DNA from: Pochonia chlamydosporia 170
Taxonomy: Eukaryota; Ascomycota; Sordariomycetes; Hypocreales; Clavicipitaceae
Length of the DNA: 64,000 nt
Assembly (NCBI RefSeq): GCF_001653235.2
Contig: NW_019154053.1
Coordinates: forward strand, 79,713 to 143,712
Direction: 5' to 3'
The position numbers and the translations under genes are program-made. Below are positions 29,974 to 41,829 of this stretch, in pieces. Within the stretch, counting starts at the first letter, position 1; each line of letters begins with the position of its first letter. The notes under the pieces are model-generated. The model saw only the letters and a list, made by a program, of their open reading frames with translations, ran no database searches and was not told the DNA's origin.

Positions 29974-32900
29974 TTACTCCCTTACTTTTGACTGCCTTTG
30001 TTCCATCAAATACGTTTCCTCCACGTCTTGCTTCGCCTGGAGCCGGGCGCTTCGGATTTCTCGTCTTGTGGGTCTGGGTTTGTTTCTGTAGCGTTTCTCG
30101 AACTCCTTGATTGCTATGTGGGCGTTGACAACATTGTGTAAGTGTTCCCATGTCGCTTCCTCGCGACCAAAACCTCTCCATAGTATGTGGTATTTAAAGC
30201 CCTTACCCTTTGTACGTTTAGAGTCCAGTATCTTGTCGATCGCCCACAGCCTCTCTCCTCTCTCATCTAATGCTATAGGAGGAGGTGGAGGGTTGTGCTG
30301 CCCGGGGAGTGGGTCGTTTGGTGATGGTCGTAGGAGGTTGGTGTGGAATGAATTGTGAATTGAAGCTAATTCATGTGGCAATTTGAGCTGGTAGGTATGG
30401 GAGCTAAGAACGCGCTCTATTCGAAAGGGGCCGATGAACTTGTGGTCGAGTTTTGGGTTGGGCCTGGCTGAATTGATGTTTCGCGTGCTAAGCAGAACCA
30501 TATCTCCCACTCGATAAGCTGGTGCTGGTGACCTGTTTGCGTTGGCAAATTTCTCTTGTGAGGCTTGGGCTGAAAGCAGGTTTGTGCGCAGTAGGTCAGT
30601 GATCTCTTGCATCTTGGTAACGAAATTGTTGCCCTCCTTGCAGCGGTCTGCTACGTCTTTGGGTGCTTGCTTTGGGACTACTCGCGGAGGGCCGAAACTC
30701 ATTCGGGGGTGGTAGCCTGTATTCGCAAAAAATGGGGACATGCCAGTTGAATCGCTGACAACATTGCGGGCTGCGAACTCGGCCAGTGGCAGCCACTCAT
30801 CCCAGTCGTCCTGCGCGAAGCTGACATACTGGCGAAGGTATTGTTCGAGGAATGAGTTGGCATTTTCCGTTTGGCCGTCAGTCTCGGGGTGGTATGCTGT
30901 AGATAGGCTGATGTTGGTCTGTAATCGGTGGCAGACTGCTTTCCAGAATTCCGAAATGAACAGTGGTCCTCTATCGGACACGATTGAATCTGGTAACCCA
31001 TGGAGTTTCCATACATCTCGTACGAAGAGCATGGCTAGGTCGTGCGCTTTCATGTCGGTTCTGCAGGGCGTGAAGTGTCTGTCTTTTGACAGCCTGTCGA
31101 CTACGACCATAATTGCGTTGAACCCACGAGTGGTAGGCTGGAATGGCCCGATGAAGTCGACAGACAGATCCCTCCATCTTTGCAGGGGAATTGGAAGAGG
31201 TTTCAGTGTACCTTGATACCGTAGCTGGGAGTTCTTGTTCCAAAGACACCCATGGCAGTTTCGAGTAAATTGTTTCGTGTCGGCGCTCAGCTTCGGCCAC
31301 CAGTAAGAGCGTGAGATGAGCTCATATAGCTTGTTTTTCCCAGGGTGACCTGACTCGACGCTGTCATGGGCGAGCTGGATCAGAAGAGTGCGAAGCTCGC
31401 CCTCAGGGACGTACAATCTGTCTCGAAAGTACAACCGGCCGTCGTGTATCATGCATTCCGACAGAGACACTTCCTTTGAATGTGGGATGCCGTGAGGCTT
31501 GAGCATCTCGTCCTTGATTTTCATCCACCATTCATCATCCTCGTAGCCTTTGTCAAGCAGTCTCGTGATTTTGTGGTCGATTGGTTCTGGTTCAACTTCG
31601 TCTAGAAGGGCGGGGCAAAGTGTGATTTCCTCTTCCCAGGACAGGTTTGCAAAGAGTTCTGAGAGCTCGGGGTCAATTTTCAGTTCATCTTGTATAGAAG
31701 GGTCAATGTTGTGTGGTTTGAGCAGTGACTATTGCTGATACTGGATGCGGTCGTCATCTTCGTCTTTTGGCAAGTCTTGTAATCTTCTTGTGAGTGAGTC
31801 GGGTTTTCTGTTGTCTTTTCCTGGTACCGACTTAATGGCGAATTGAAACTGTGATAGGAATTCGCTCCACCTAACTTGACGTCTTGAAAGTTGTTTGGTT
31901 GTCATGAAATACCGAAGGTTGGCATGGTCTGTGATGACGGTGATCGGGTGGTGTGCGCCTTGGAGTTCGGGTCTCCAGCATTCGAAACAGCGTACTATGG
32001 CTAAGAGTTCTTTATCGTATATCTCGTAATTGCACTCGGCGGGGTCGTATTTTTTGGACATGAAAGCCACTGGGTGCAGTACTCCTTGGTCGTCTTCTTG
32101 AGAGAGAATACCTGAGGACACGAAATCGGACGCATCACATTCGACAAACACCTCTTTTGTGGGGTCAAAGTGTCTGAGGATTGGGGCTGACGTGAAGCTG
32201 TTCTTGAGCGTGTCGAACGCCCCTTGGCACGATGAGGTCCAGTTCCATGTGACTAACTTCTTTGTCAGGGCAACCAGCGGTCGTACGATGCGTGAAAATC
32301 CTTTGATGAATCGTCTGTAGAAATTCGAGAACCCCAAGAAGGCTTGGGCGTCTTTCACGTTGATAGGGGTCTCCCAGTTAACGAGGCAGTCGACCTTTGC
32401 GGGGTCCATTCGTACGCCGGTGGTTGAGATGATCATGCCTAGATATTTTACTTCGGTGGTCTCGAATTCGCACTTCCTGACATCGAGTTGTAGGCCAGCG
32501 GCTTCAAGCGCTTGTAACACTGATTTGACGTGGACTCTGTGAGAGGCTAGGTCGTTTGAGTAAATGAGAATGTCGTCGATATAGGCCGTACAATATCTGT
32601 CCAAGAATGGACGTAATACTTCGTTGATCCGAGCTTGGAAGGTGGCTGGGGCGTTTGAAAGTCCGAAAGGCACTACTAAACTCTCGAAGAGACCGTATCT
32701 TGTGTTGAACGCCGTCATCCACTCTTGGCCCTCTTTGATGCGTATCCGATTGAACGCTGCAACGACATCGAGTTTGGTGAAGTATTTGGCTTGGCTTAAC
32801 TGCGAAAGGGTCTCCTGAATTAAGGGTAGAGGATATCGGTTCTTAATGGTGATGGCATTAAGTGCCCGGTAGTCGACGCAGAAGCGAAGGCCACCTCCTG

Positions 32901-33939
32901 GTTTCTTTGCGAACAACACCGGGGAGGCTGCTGGTGATGTGCTGGCACGTATGAAACCCTTGTCGAGGTTTTCCTGCAGAAATTTCCGGAGGACAATGAG
33001 TTCGTCTTCCGACATCCCGTACAGAGGTCCGTGGGGTGGGGTTGTGCCAGGTTGGAGTTTGATTTCGTGGTCGCAGTCTCGGTGGGGGGGAAGTTTATCT
33101 GCCTCTGCTTGATCGAATACTTTCAGGTTTTCGTGATAGTGTTTGGGCACTATTGTTGCAGGGTCAATCAAAGCCTTAGGCTCGAGAGCTTTGTGAATAT
33201 CCGCGAGTGAAGCTCCCGAAAGGTACATCTCGGCTGCTAGTCTCTGTGAGGTTCGGACTTCTTGGGTCTGTTGGTATCCGGCGTCGGAGGGTGTGATTCT
33301 GTCATGGGCCTGGAGTTGTTGGTTCATCTTTTGCATATCCGTAAGTGCAGCGTCATATCGTGCTGCTTTAGGTTCTACAAACGTGGAGGCTTCTGTAATA
33401 ACGCCAAGTTCGGCCAGTCTCTTATCAATCTCATACAGCGACAGTGAGAATACATCGACGTTGCGCTTTTGGGCCAGTGTGTGGAATGCGGCTGCACCGA
33501 CCCTTCGGGGCATTGATGGGCGTGGAGTTATAGCTGTGGTTGTTGGAGGTTGCAAAGAGAGAGTTCCGGAAACTGTCAGTTGGTAGTATCCCTTCTCCAT
33601 GCAGTATTTGCGGCAGTGATCAGAGTTGAAAGTAACTGTATTGGTAATCCAGTTGATATTTGGGTTGTGGTCTCTCAGCCAGGGTTTTCCGAGAATGATG
33701 TTGTACTTCCCAAGCTTCGTTACGTAAAGTAACATTTTTTCTCTGTGTCCTTTGATTTCCATGTTGAGTTTTACTACGTGAGTGATGTCGCCTGCCGAGG
33801 AGGGTCTTCCATCGACTACATTCAGCCGGCGACGGTTTCGTAGTTTGTGAAACGTGAATTTGTTGTGGTGCGCAAAAGACTCGTCTATAAATCCCTTTCC
33901 AGTGGCGCCAGAGTCAAGCATGGAATTAGTCTTTACCAT
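29974..33939 (-). pseudogene. Gypsy Pol polyprotein with one nonsense codon
   Basis: The frame from 33939 down to 31732 carries the protease (MLDSGATGKGF), RT (LDVVAAFNRI, YIDDILIYS) and RNase H (DYE/NYEIYDKELLAI). A TAG at 31731-31729 interrupts it. The same frame continues to 29974 with the HHCC finger (ESGHPGK...CHGCLW), integrase core (VDFIGPF, VSDRGPLF, ADGQTE-like PETDGQTEN) and a chromodomain (YHILWRGFGREEATWEH). Without frameshifting, translation could start only at the internal ATG 33939. The upstream open segment of the same frame reaches the end of gag. Confidence 0.9.
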
Positions 33940-34034
33940 ACTTGCATTATTGTCTTCCGTCAGAGTGCATGGTAAGAGTAAATGAGCTTCGTTGGAGTCA
34001 AGGGAAGGGACTTGTAGGTCGGTCTTTTTCTTTC

Positions 34035-34074
34035 GTCTCCTGCGGCGACTTCCGCCGGAGACTACGCTTTTCCC
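34035..34074 (-). promoter_or_regulatory. Putative -1 ribosomal frameshift signal between Gypsy gag and pol
   Basis: On the minus strand the last gag codons are AAG GGA AAA GCG TAG. They contain the slippery heptamer G GGA AAA in the correct phase (34074-34068). After a 5-nt spacer comes a hairpin: GTCTCC and GGCG pair with CGCC and GGAGAC (34062-34035) with a 3-nt bulge. Slipping back one base enters the pol frame, which is open from there to the protease. Confidence 0.75.
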
Positions 34075-35216
34075 TTATTCCATGGTGCGGTATCGCAATT
34101 GAGGGAGCGGTGTTTGTCCGAGTTGCACCAATGACAGAGCCCATGGGCAGTGCGGTAGGTTTTGCGTGCTGCTCTCTCTGCGTCATTTTGCGGTCTACGG
34201 CCAGAGGCAACATCTCCAGGTCCCCAGGCGATGGCGGTCAGATCCATGGGGTCTCCGCCGTTAGGGGTTGGTAACTGCGGTGTGCTGGTGGGTTGCAAAC
34301 CCGCGGGTTGGTTAGCAGGGGAGTTGCTCGTACTCTTCTTGAAGTAATTGGCATTGACTTGACGACATTCGTTATCACAGGTGCGGACGAGATCCATAAA
34401 TTGAGTGAGTTCAGTGGGCATGTCTTTACCCTTGGTGAGGGAGAGTCTCCAGGTAATGTTTTCGTGAAGGCCCCGTCGGAGATGGGCAATGAGGGCCGCG
34501 CTATCCCACCCGGTGAGCTTGGCGACGGCGTACCATTCAGGGAGGAACGTCGTGAGAGGTCTATGGCCTTGTTTCATGTCGAAAATCTTGCGTTGGGCCG
34601 TGGCTTTGGCATCAATGTCCCCAAAGGCTGATTGAAGCACTTCTTTTATGGCGTTGACGTTATCAAAGAGAACTACCCCATTTTTAATGTTGTAGCGGAC
34701 TTGGTCATGAGCTTTACCTTTGAGGCATGAAACTACGTATCCCATACGTTGATGCTCTGAAGTCCACCAATCCTTGTTCATTTCGAGCTTTAAGTCGAGT
34801 TGTTGGAGGAAGTTCTGCAGGAGAGATGGGTCTTCGCCAGTGAAGGCTTCAGGATCGGGGTGTTCGGGTGTGCGTTGTGAAATCCCTCTTGATTGGATGA
34901 TTTTTAGGTATGCTTCATTTTCTGCCATCAGGCGGGTGATTGTTGCGTCTCCATCGCTCCTAGTAATTAACGTATTTTCCAGGCGAGTTTGGAGGTCTTC
35001 TACTTCTGCTATCGTTGTTGTGGCCGAGGCGCGTAGGGACTCGATTAATCCTTGCATGCTATAGGCGGCGTTGCACACGAGGAAGACTTCCTTCATGAGA
35101 CCGGTTGGGTTGGTTGCAAAGGCATTTCGGAATGTCTCCTCGGTGTTACTAGCGCTAAGCAGGGGGCAGGGAGGTACTCGATCGATTGGCGTCGGTGAAG
35201 TGCCGTTCATGGTCAT
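34062..35216 (-). CDS. Gypsy Gag
   Basis: 384 residues on the minus strand. The middle resembles a retrotransposon gag (AFTGEDPSLLQNFLQQLDLK, later LRRGLHENITW). The C-terminus has a CCHC-like knuckle, CHWCNSDKHRSLNC. It forms particles and binds RNA. It ends at TAG 34064-34062, a few codons after the slippery site. ATG 35216 is the first of two close starts. Confidence 0.88.
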   Translation of the reverse strand: MTMNGTSPTPIDRVPPCPLLSASNTEETFRNAFATNPTGLMKEVFLVCNAAYSMQGLIESLRASATTTIAEVEDLQTRLENTLITRSDGDATITRLMAENEAYLKIIQSRGISQRTPEHPDPEAFTGEDPSLLQNFLQQLDLKLEMNKDWWTSEHQRMGYVVSCLKGKAHDQVRYNIKNGVVLFDNVNAIKEVLQSAFGDIDAKATAQRKIFDMKQGHRPLTTFLPEWYAVAKLTGWDSAALIAHLRRGLHENITWRLSLTKGKDMPTELTQFMDLVRTCDNECRQVNANYFKKSTSNSPANQPAGLQPTSTPQLPTPNGGDPMDLTAIAWGPGDVASGRRPQNDAERAARKTYRTAHGLCHWCNSDKHRSLNCDTAPWNKGKA

Positions 35217-35630
35217 TATTGATTGGGCGCGGCGAGAGTGGCGTCGTTATGGTGTTAGTGAAGTTAATAGGTTCGTTAGGTTCCGTTGGTTGGTTTGATT
35301 GGTTTGGTTGATTTCGTTTGGTTTGTTGATTTCCTTTCGTCAATTTGAGCTCGTTTGGTTTGGTTCGTTGGTTTGGTTGGGAAAGGGGTGAAAAAGGGGT
35401 TGAAAACTCTGTTTTCCGTGGGCGAGGCTGAAGGTTATGACGGAGTTGGCGATGTTCACGTCAAAGACGGTGATCTACCATGTTGTAGTGCAGGTGAACA
35501 ATATGTGACGGTACAAGCCAGGTCAAAGTAGAGCAGCATTATAAAGAGTGCGGTTCGGCTGCAGCGTTGGAGTAGCACCACCATGGCGCACTGCACTGGA
35601 ATAACACGAGTTGTGGCACGCCAAGCAACA

Positions 35631-37779
35631 TATGTCGCGGGCTGGTGTCGAGCATCAAGTCTGCGAATGGTTCTGCATACATCACTTCGAAAGTTACCGC
35701 GCGATATTCCTAGTCACCTGCCAGGAGGGCATGAGTTAAGGAGCCTAGAGCTGATGATGACTTAGTCACTCAGATAGCCGGAGGGAATGCGACGGAATTC
35801 GATGTGCTGCCCGACTGGTGGGTTAGATTTTTGTAAGGCTGGGTCCGGCTCACAGCTTCTCCAAGCTGTAGCAAGGCAGCCGTATGATAATTGTTGTTGC
35901 CCCGTAGGCAATACCCTACTGCGATTGCTTTGAATGAGCGACTTCATCTTGACAGCAGTTCGTAACATTAAGAGCTTACGCCAACATGATAGCTGCCGAG
36001 AACGAGGAACACTACAAGTCACGTCTACAGTATACAGATGGCTGCCCCAACATGGACAAAGATGTCAAATTCTGCTGCACTAATGACACGAGTAGTAATT
36101 TAATACGAAGGATACTTTCTTTCTCCCATGAAGCTTCCACAGATCGGATCTAGGAATCAGTAAGACCAGAGCTGATGTTCGGTAGCCAATTCAGTGTCAA
36201 AATTTGAATAGATACCTTGTCTACCATCTTCAGGTGGAGCTCTATGGTTTAATAAGCCTTGGTGTAATCCCAATATTTAGGACACCATCCAGAGTTTTCC
36301 CAATTAATAATACCAAAAAGCTTTCTACTATAGATTAGAATATTTCGCACATTTAGGTCCCTGTGCGTAAATACGATTTAATGTCTGCTGCTGTGTGAAG
36401 CAAGTGGCACTGGCCGACCATGAGAAGGTCGCTAAACTCCTCGTTCACAAGTGGTCCAATAAACCCCCACACCCCCACCCGATCCTCGTCAAGGTCCAAC
36501 CCGGCGTTGACTCTCTAGGCATAGCATGCGTTGCCAAGGGCATTGGTGACGTGAAAACAGAGCACGAAAAGGAGATCCGGAGAGACGGAGAGCTGCCAAG
36601 CTCGCGGATCGCCAAGCCAAGCCACCTTCGGGCTCGGCCCGTTACACTTCATGTACAACAAGGTGTGATTTAGCCAAGAAAATGTCATTTAGAGCTACAC
36701 ATAAAGTTATAATCTCACAGCAAGATCTATGAGGCTGTGTTTCTTTCGGCATGAACGTCCACCGCGGAATTGAAACGCAACTACCAAAGCACTGTAGCAA
36801 TGTGACCAAGATCGACGGCCCCTGAGTAAGTCTGCAATGTGGTACAAAGGTACCGGTATTACACTGAGATATATCACATTAGTAGCGGGCGCTTGCGGGC
36901 TCTTGCAAATATCTACTCAAAACGCATTCTTTGAGCCAGTGCCGAAGGACGGAAATGTTGATCCAAAAATTCGTCATAGTGGCTTGCAATACGAAGGAGT
37001 ACGACTTGCCTGTCTGTATTTCCTAGACTGTTCGGCAGACTCCGTCAACTGACTTCTGCACAGGTTGGTTAATCATCTGCCACATCTGTATGCTTGATGT
37101 AGGACAATTCAATGCACCAGCACCATCTCATGTCGCTGAAAGGGTACAGGACTGGCTAAGGTTTCATATTGAGCCTGGAAGCTACTAATAATACTCATCG
37201 GGCTTTCGGCTAGGGCCACACGTATTAAATTAGAAGAATATGAGATGCCAATGTCCCGAAGTAAGATCGAGGTTCAAAGGCTGAGTGACTTCATGAACCT
37301 CTATGGTTGACTACCTGAGCACATCCGTATTCTCATGGTCGGTTAAAATACAGTGGAGATCTGGCTTCAAGCATAAGTCACCCTGTCTTGTTCTAGCACC
37401 GGGTCTCGAAACGAGCCCTTTTTGAACAGTAGCCAATCACTTCCACAGTACTTGCCTGCATGGTCCGCAATGCTTCTTGCGTCTTCACATAGATAGATAG
37501 GACGAAGGGGTGACGTCGGCAAACATCCGAAATATAGCGCACCCCATAGTCTCCCACGTCAGTTAGGCCTCGCATGGCTGCATGAGATGCGCGGTGAACT
37601 GTTGTTCCAAAGGAAAGCGGACAGCCAGTTCAGGCCAAGAACTAACCAGTGAATCGGTCGCTTGGGCTGATTCCGATACGAGAACGTCAATTTGCATGCA
37701 GCCACGGCGGCGCTAACCGCAATTTGCCACATACCGTAGGACCAAGGCGTCCGTACTCTGTTTGACCGCGGAACGCCAC
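35631..37779. other. Gene-free interval with LTR fragments
   Basis: No gene is recognised. Bases about 35862-35910 (AAGGCAGCCGTATGAT...GTAGGCAATA) resemble the outer end of the Copia 2 LTR at 29776-29827. A TGTAACGGG-family end lies at about 36560-36646. Confidence 0.5.
36560..36646 (-). mobile_element. LTR fragment of the TGTAACGGG family
   Basis: On the minus strand it begins TGTAACGGGCCGAGCCCGAA, like the copies at 20610 and 58508. The distal end is not identifiable. Confidence 0.5.
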
Positions 37780-38700
37780 TATACCGGCAGTTGAGGGTAC
37801 CTCGTTTCAGGGAATGTCGTCCGAGATCTCTTATCTGAAATGGGCAAGGCCAACACAGTTGCGGCAGCGGCCAGCACGTGGTCGAGATACGGAGCTCTAC
37901 AGCTAGCGCTTCTAGCGGGGATATGTGGCGACGTTCCGTCCTATGGCCAAGACGAGATTATGCTAGGAGATGTGGTCATAGGTAAGACGGCTGCTCAATA
38001 CAGAAAATAACCCGATTAGTCTATACGCACGCATACGGTAGAAGACAATCTAAGCAAACACGACAAAATGTCCGAAGCTTTTCGTCGATGTTCGACACGG
38101 ACAACGGCGCCGCTTTGGTCAGAGACAGGATCGCTCGTTATCTCAGACGGCTCCAATCAAAAGAGGGGAGGCATCAGACCAAATCCAGGTTATCCTGGGA
38201 CAGCTGAGGATAAGCTATATGGATCGTCATATGCACCGTGTCTCACCTACGTGCATTTACAGAGATTGGCATGGAAGGATGCATCTAATGTATGGCGACA
38301 CTCTTAGTTCGCCTTGCCATGATTTGGGATGCGACGAAAGATACCTGGGACGTAGAGAACAACTTCATGCGAGGTGGCAGTTAGAGCAGGGAAGGAAAGA
38401 CGAGGCGCAAGAACCTGCTGTCCATATTAGCGCAACTGCATCGGGCGATACAGTGATGTAGTCAGGAGAGTATCGGGATAGAATCACCAAAAAGAAAGCT
38501 TTATTGCGTTTGAGATGGAGAGAGTTGTGGTATGAGGAGAAATGCCATGCATTGTGGTGAACGATTATGCCAACTGCCACAAGAACAAGAAGTGGCACGA
38601 TTTCGCAGCGGCGACGGCAGCATCGGGATCGAAGGCGATTCTAGGACGATATATCGAAACCGACCGAGGTCGGGCCGGGCAGTGGGAGCGAATCAATAGA
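37780..38700 (+). pseudogene. Decayed PNP_UDP head of an NLR paralogous to the 3885 gene
   Basis: Three stretches are co-linear with the N-terminal domain of the intact NLR. About 37840-38000 has ARHTW-like text around LLAGICGDVPSYGQDEIML. About 38190-38460 has PGTAEDKLYGSSY and DLGCDERYLGRREQLHARWQ, then ASGDTVM followed by a stop. About 38545-38690 has [19 protein letters not shown] and [17 protein letters not shown]. It has frameshifts and at least one nonsense codon (TAG at 38459-38461). Nothing of NB-ARC or TPR follows. It is a dead, truncated duplicate. Confidence 0.88.
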
Positions 38701-39986
38701 GTCGGTTGTAAATATAAGGTTACACATCATGCTTATTAGAAGGAATACGAGAAGGGGCCTGAACCCCTGTTCCGTTTATTGCCCGAGATTTCAAGCCTTC
38801 AAGGAATCCTTCAATGCCTATCATCCGATACGACATACCCCACATATCTCGGCTGCAAAAGCCACACGGAATATGCCAGGTAGGCTCTGCGTTAAGGGTA
38901 TTTCCCCAGTGCCGAAATTGAGATATCACATGTGATTCCTTCAACCGGGTCTAGAAGAGTGTACTCTGATACCTCAGGTGTAAGCCTCCACGGTTTACGC
39001 ATGTACGAATATATATTATAAGAGCAGGGCGTTGGGAAGTCGGCAGATGGTGAACTATGCAATACACAATGCCGAGCTGAGAGAAGAGAGGACGTCTCAG
39101 CCTTACAACATGTCAGGAACCCCTATCTGCCAGGTGATTGGTGCCCACGCTACACATGCATATTCGCGCCATTCTCAATCAGAATAAGGTTGGATCACCT
39201 GAGAGCCCTCTAGCGGCTACCCAGCTCCATGGTCAGCCCGTGGCTTGACCATTGCCTCCCGGTTTCCCTTGGTACCCTGGCCGACAAGTTGACAAATATC
39301 GATCCAATAGTGTCTCTGTCAACGAATATAAGTGGTACTAAATGGCTTAGCATTAGAGCGCGTTCTTTTTGTTGACAGTCTCTTGCAGCCAGACGAAGGC
39401 TGACAGGCTTGGGGAGCGAGGGTCGGGACGTCCCATGTGATGGGAGGGTTTGTAAATTTTTCTTTATTCACCGCAAGTTTACCAACTGGGTGGTTGGTGG
39501 CAAGGCTGATGTAATGCTCAATCATTGCAGAGTCGCAATCCACTCCACGGGAGACCTCCATGAACCGGTTTAGAGGTGGTAAGTGGCGTAAAAGACGGCG
39601 TGTATGCGCCTACTGTCCACTGTTAGATTCATGATGCCTCACTTGATTCTAATCACTACCTTAAACTCTCCGAACGTCTTCCATCGCGCTGTTAAGGTTA
39701 TAGTCGGATCTTGAGCGTGGAGTCGTGGACCGTAGTTGTGGCCCCTTCTAATCCACAAACGAGCCGCTAACAGCGCCAAGGCTGGGAAATGTTTACAGTG
39801 GAGAGTTCCCAGTTACAAGGTTTGTGGATGAAATACCTCTTGTCCGTGAACTCACGTAGGCTCGTCAGACACCGGGTAACGATCAATAGAGGGGATAAAG
39901 AGGCCGTGTCCATGGCAGCGACGTAAAACGTCTAATCCCGTCACAAATTCAAGCTTATCATTTTAGAATTTTGGCATATATAACTA
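38701..39986. other. Gene-free interval with a degenerate repeat
   Basis: No gene is recognised. Bases about 39226-39300 and 39385-39420 resemble 53910-53985 and 54000-54040 in the same order. Confidence 0.45.
39226..39420 (+). repeat. Degenerate dispersed repeat, copy 1
   Basis: Shares GGTCAGCCC, TTGCCTCCCGGTTTCC, ACCCTGGCC and CTTGCAGCCAG blocks with 53910-54040. The plus-strand reading CLPVS(L/F)GTLA is common to both, which hints at an old coding sequence. Identity of the family is unknown. Confidence 0.5.
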
Positions 39987-41829
39987 ACGTAGGTGCTTAG
40001 CGGGTCGCTCAACATAGCGAGCCGCTCACTCCGCAAGGCAAATGGAACCATCCTTCTTTAACTACATACTTCTCGACGGAAAATCATGGACTCTGTAAAA
40101 AAAGAGAAAAACATAATCTTAGCTTACCAAGCTATACAACATAATCCTAAGCTAAGCATTCGAGCAGCTGCAGCGATCTACGAGGTTCCATTTAGCACGC
40201 TTAAGGATCGGATCAATGGTATTACTGCGAGATGCGATACTATGCCCAATTGTCGAAAACTTACAAATCTAGAGGAATTAACAATCGGTGAATATTTTCT
40301 TGACCTAGATTCGCGCTCATTTCCTCCCCGGCTTAGTGGTGTGCAAGATATGGCGAATCGACTGCTGGCCGATCGCGACGCGCCTCCCGTGGGACCACGA
40401 TGGGCTTCAAACTTTGTTAAGCGCTACAAGGAGCTTACTACGCGTTTTGCGCGTAGATATGACTATAAGAGTGCCTTATGTGAGGATCCAAAGCTAATTC
40501 AACCCTGATTTGAGCTTGTGCGCAATACAGTCGCGAAATATGGCATACTGGAGGAGGACTTCCACAACTTTGATGAGACTGGCTTTATGATGGGCATGAT
40601 CTCAACCACCATGGTTGTCACAAGCTCGGATAGGTATGGGAAACCAACCTTAGCTCAGCCAGGTGAAAAAGAATGGGTTTCGTCGATCTATTAATTCTCG
40701 AGGTGAGGCTATCCCGCCATTTATCATCGTTCGGGGCAATATCATCTGTCCAACTGGTATGAAGACAGCGCGCTACCGAAGGATTGGGTTATCGCCACAA
40801 CTCACAACGGCTGGACGACAAATGAGAAAGGCGTAGAATGGATCCAGCACTTTGAAAAGCATACTAAAGCACGAACGCGTGGAACTTATCGTCTTCTGAT
40901 CATGGATGGGCATGAAAGCCACCACTCGACGGAATTTGAGCTTTTTTGCAAGGGCCGTAATATTATCACTCTCTGTATGCCGTCACATTCATCTCATATT
41001 CAGCCACTGGATGTTGGTTGTTTTGGGCCGTTGAAGAAGGCATATGGTCAGGAAATTGAATGGTTGATGAGAGCGCATATCACGCATATTACGAAGATCG
41101 ACTTCCTACCCGCATTTTTTGCGGCATTTCAAGCTGCAATGACAGAAAAAAACGTTAAGGGAGGATTCGGAGGTGCGGGTTTTGTTCCAATTGATCCGGA
41201 AAGTGTTCTGTCGCGGCTAGATGTAAAGTTACGCACGCCATCACCTGTGGAGGGCATCGCCGAGCTGCCTAGCCTTTGGGTTCCGAAGACGCCAAACAAT
41301 CCAGCCGAAGCAACTTCGCCGACCAATTATATTAAAAGAATATAGTCATCAGGAAAGCTCGCCAACATCTATTTTAGCAGCTATTGATCAAGTTGCGAAG
41401 GGGGCATGCGGAATAATGCACAAGATGGCTTTATTGAAGGCAGAGAATGAACAGCTACGAGAGGTCAATGCGACAATAAGCAAGAGGCGCGGGGCCAGAA
41501 AAACAAGGTTACGTCAAGGTGGCAGCATGACTATTGCCGAGGGACAGGCTCTTCAGGATCAAAAGGACGTTGAGCAGCAGATACAGCAAGATATTCGCCG
41601 AACTGGAGGTCGGAAGCCGAGGAATGAGACCAAGATTCGGCGATGTGGCACATGCGGCAATCCTGGTCATAATGCACGCACTTGTCACTGTAGAAACATC
41701 TATTGAGAAGGATAGCAATAAAGATTAATTGCAATCTTTGCGCTGCGGTTGCCTTTTTCATGATATGGGGGATAGAGCTGTTTTGGGTGTCCAGCTCACT
41801 GATGTGTCCAGCTCGCTGGTGGAGTACGT
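39987..41829 (+). mobile_element. pogo/Fot-like DNA transposon, TA target
   Basis: ACGTA at the left and TACGT at the right, each next to TA (39985-39986 and 41830-41831), enclose 1843 bp, a normal length for fungal pogo elements. The terminal repeats are imperfect beyond the first bases. A palindrome (GCGGGTCGCT/AGCGAGCCGC) lies just inside the left end. Confidence 0.6.
40086..41706 (+). pseudogene. pogo/Fot-like transposase with knuckle tail, inactivated
   Basis: The N-terminal helix-turn-helix (RAAAAIYEVPFSTLKDRI) and a CENPB-like second DNA-binding half lie before a TGA at 40506-40508. The same frame continues to the first catalytic Asp block (FHNFDETGFMMG). Frame changes follow around 40660-40900. 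The second Asp block (LLIMDGHESHHS) and third (IQPLDVGCFGPLKKAY) are intact from 40890. After a further stop the tail has a coiled stretch and a knuckle CGTCGNPGHNARTC ending at 41706. At least one nonsense codon and two frame breaks make it non-functional. Confidence 0.88.

Larger units (their letters stand above)
29832..35630 (-). mobile_element. Gypsy chromovirus-type LTR retrotransposon, minus strand
   Basis: The order on the minus strand is gag, protease, RT, RNase H, integrase, chromodomain, so it is Ty3/Gypsy. Sequences starting TGTGACGGTACAAG occur at both sides (29832 and 35504), consistent with LTR ends, but the rest of the putative LTRs diverges strongly. The exact borders and any target duplication could not be fixed. 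Confidence 0.8.

Noticed and set aside
36395..36673. 92-codon frame starting MKQVALADHEKV
   Set aside because: It overlaps an LTR-family end and reads repeat sequence; no domain.
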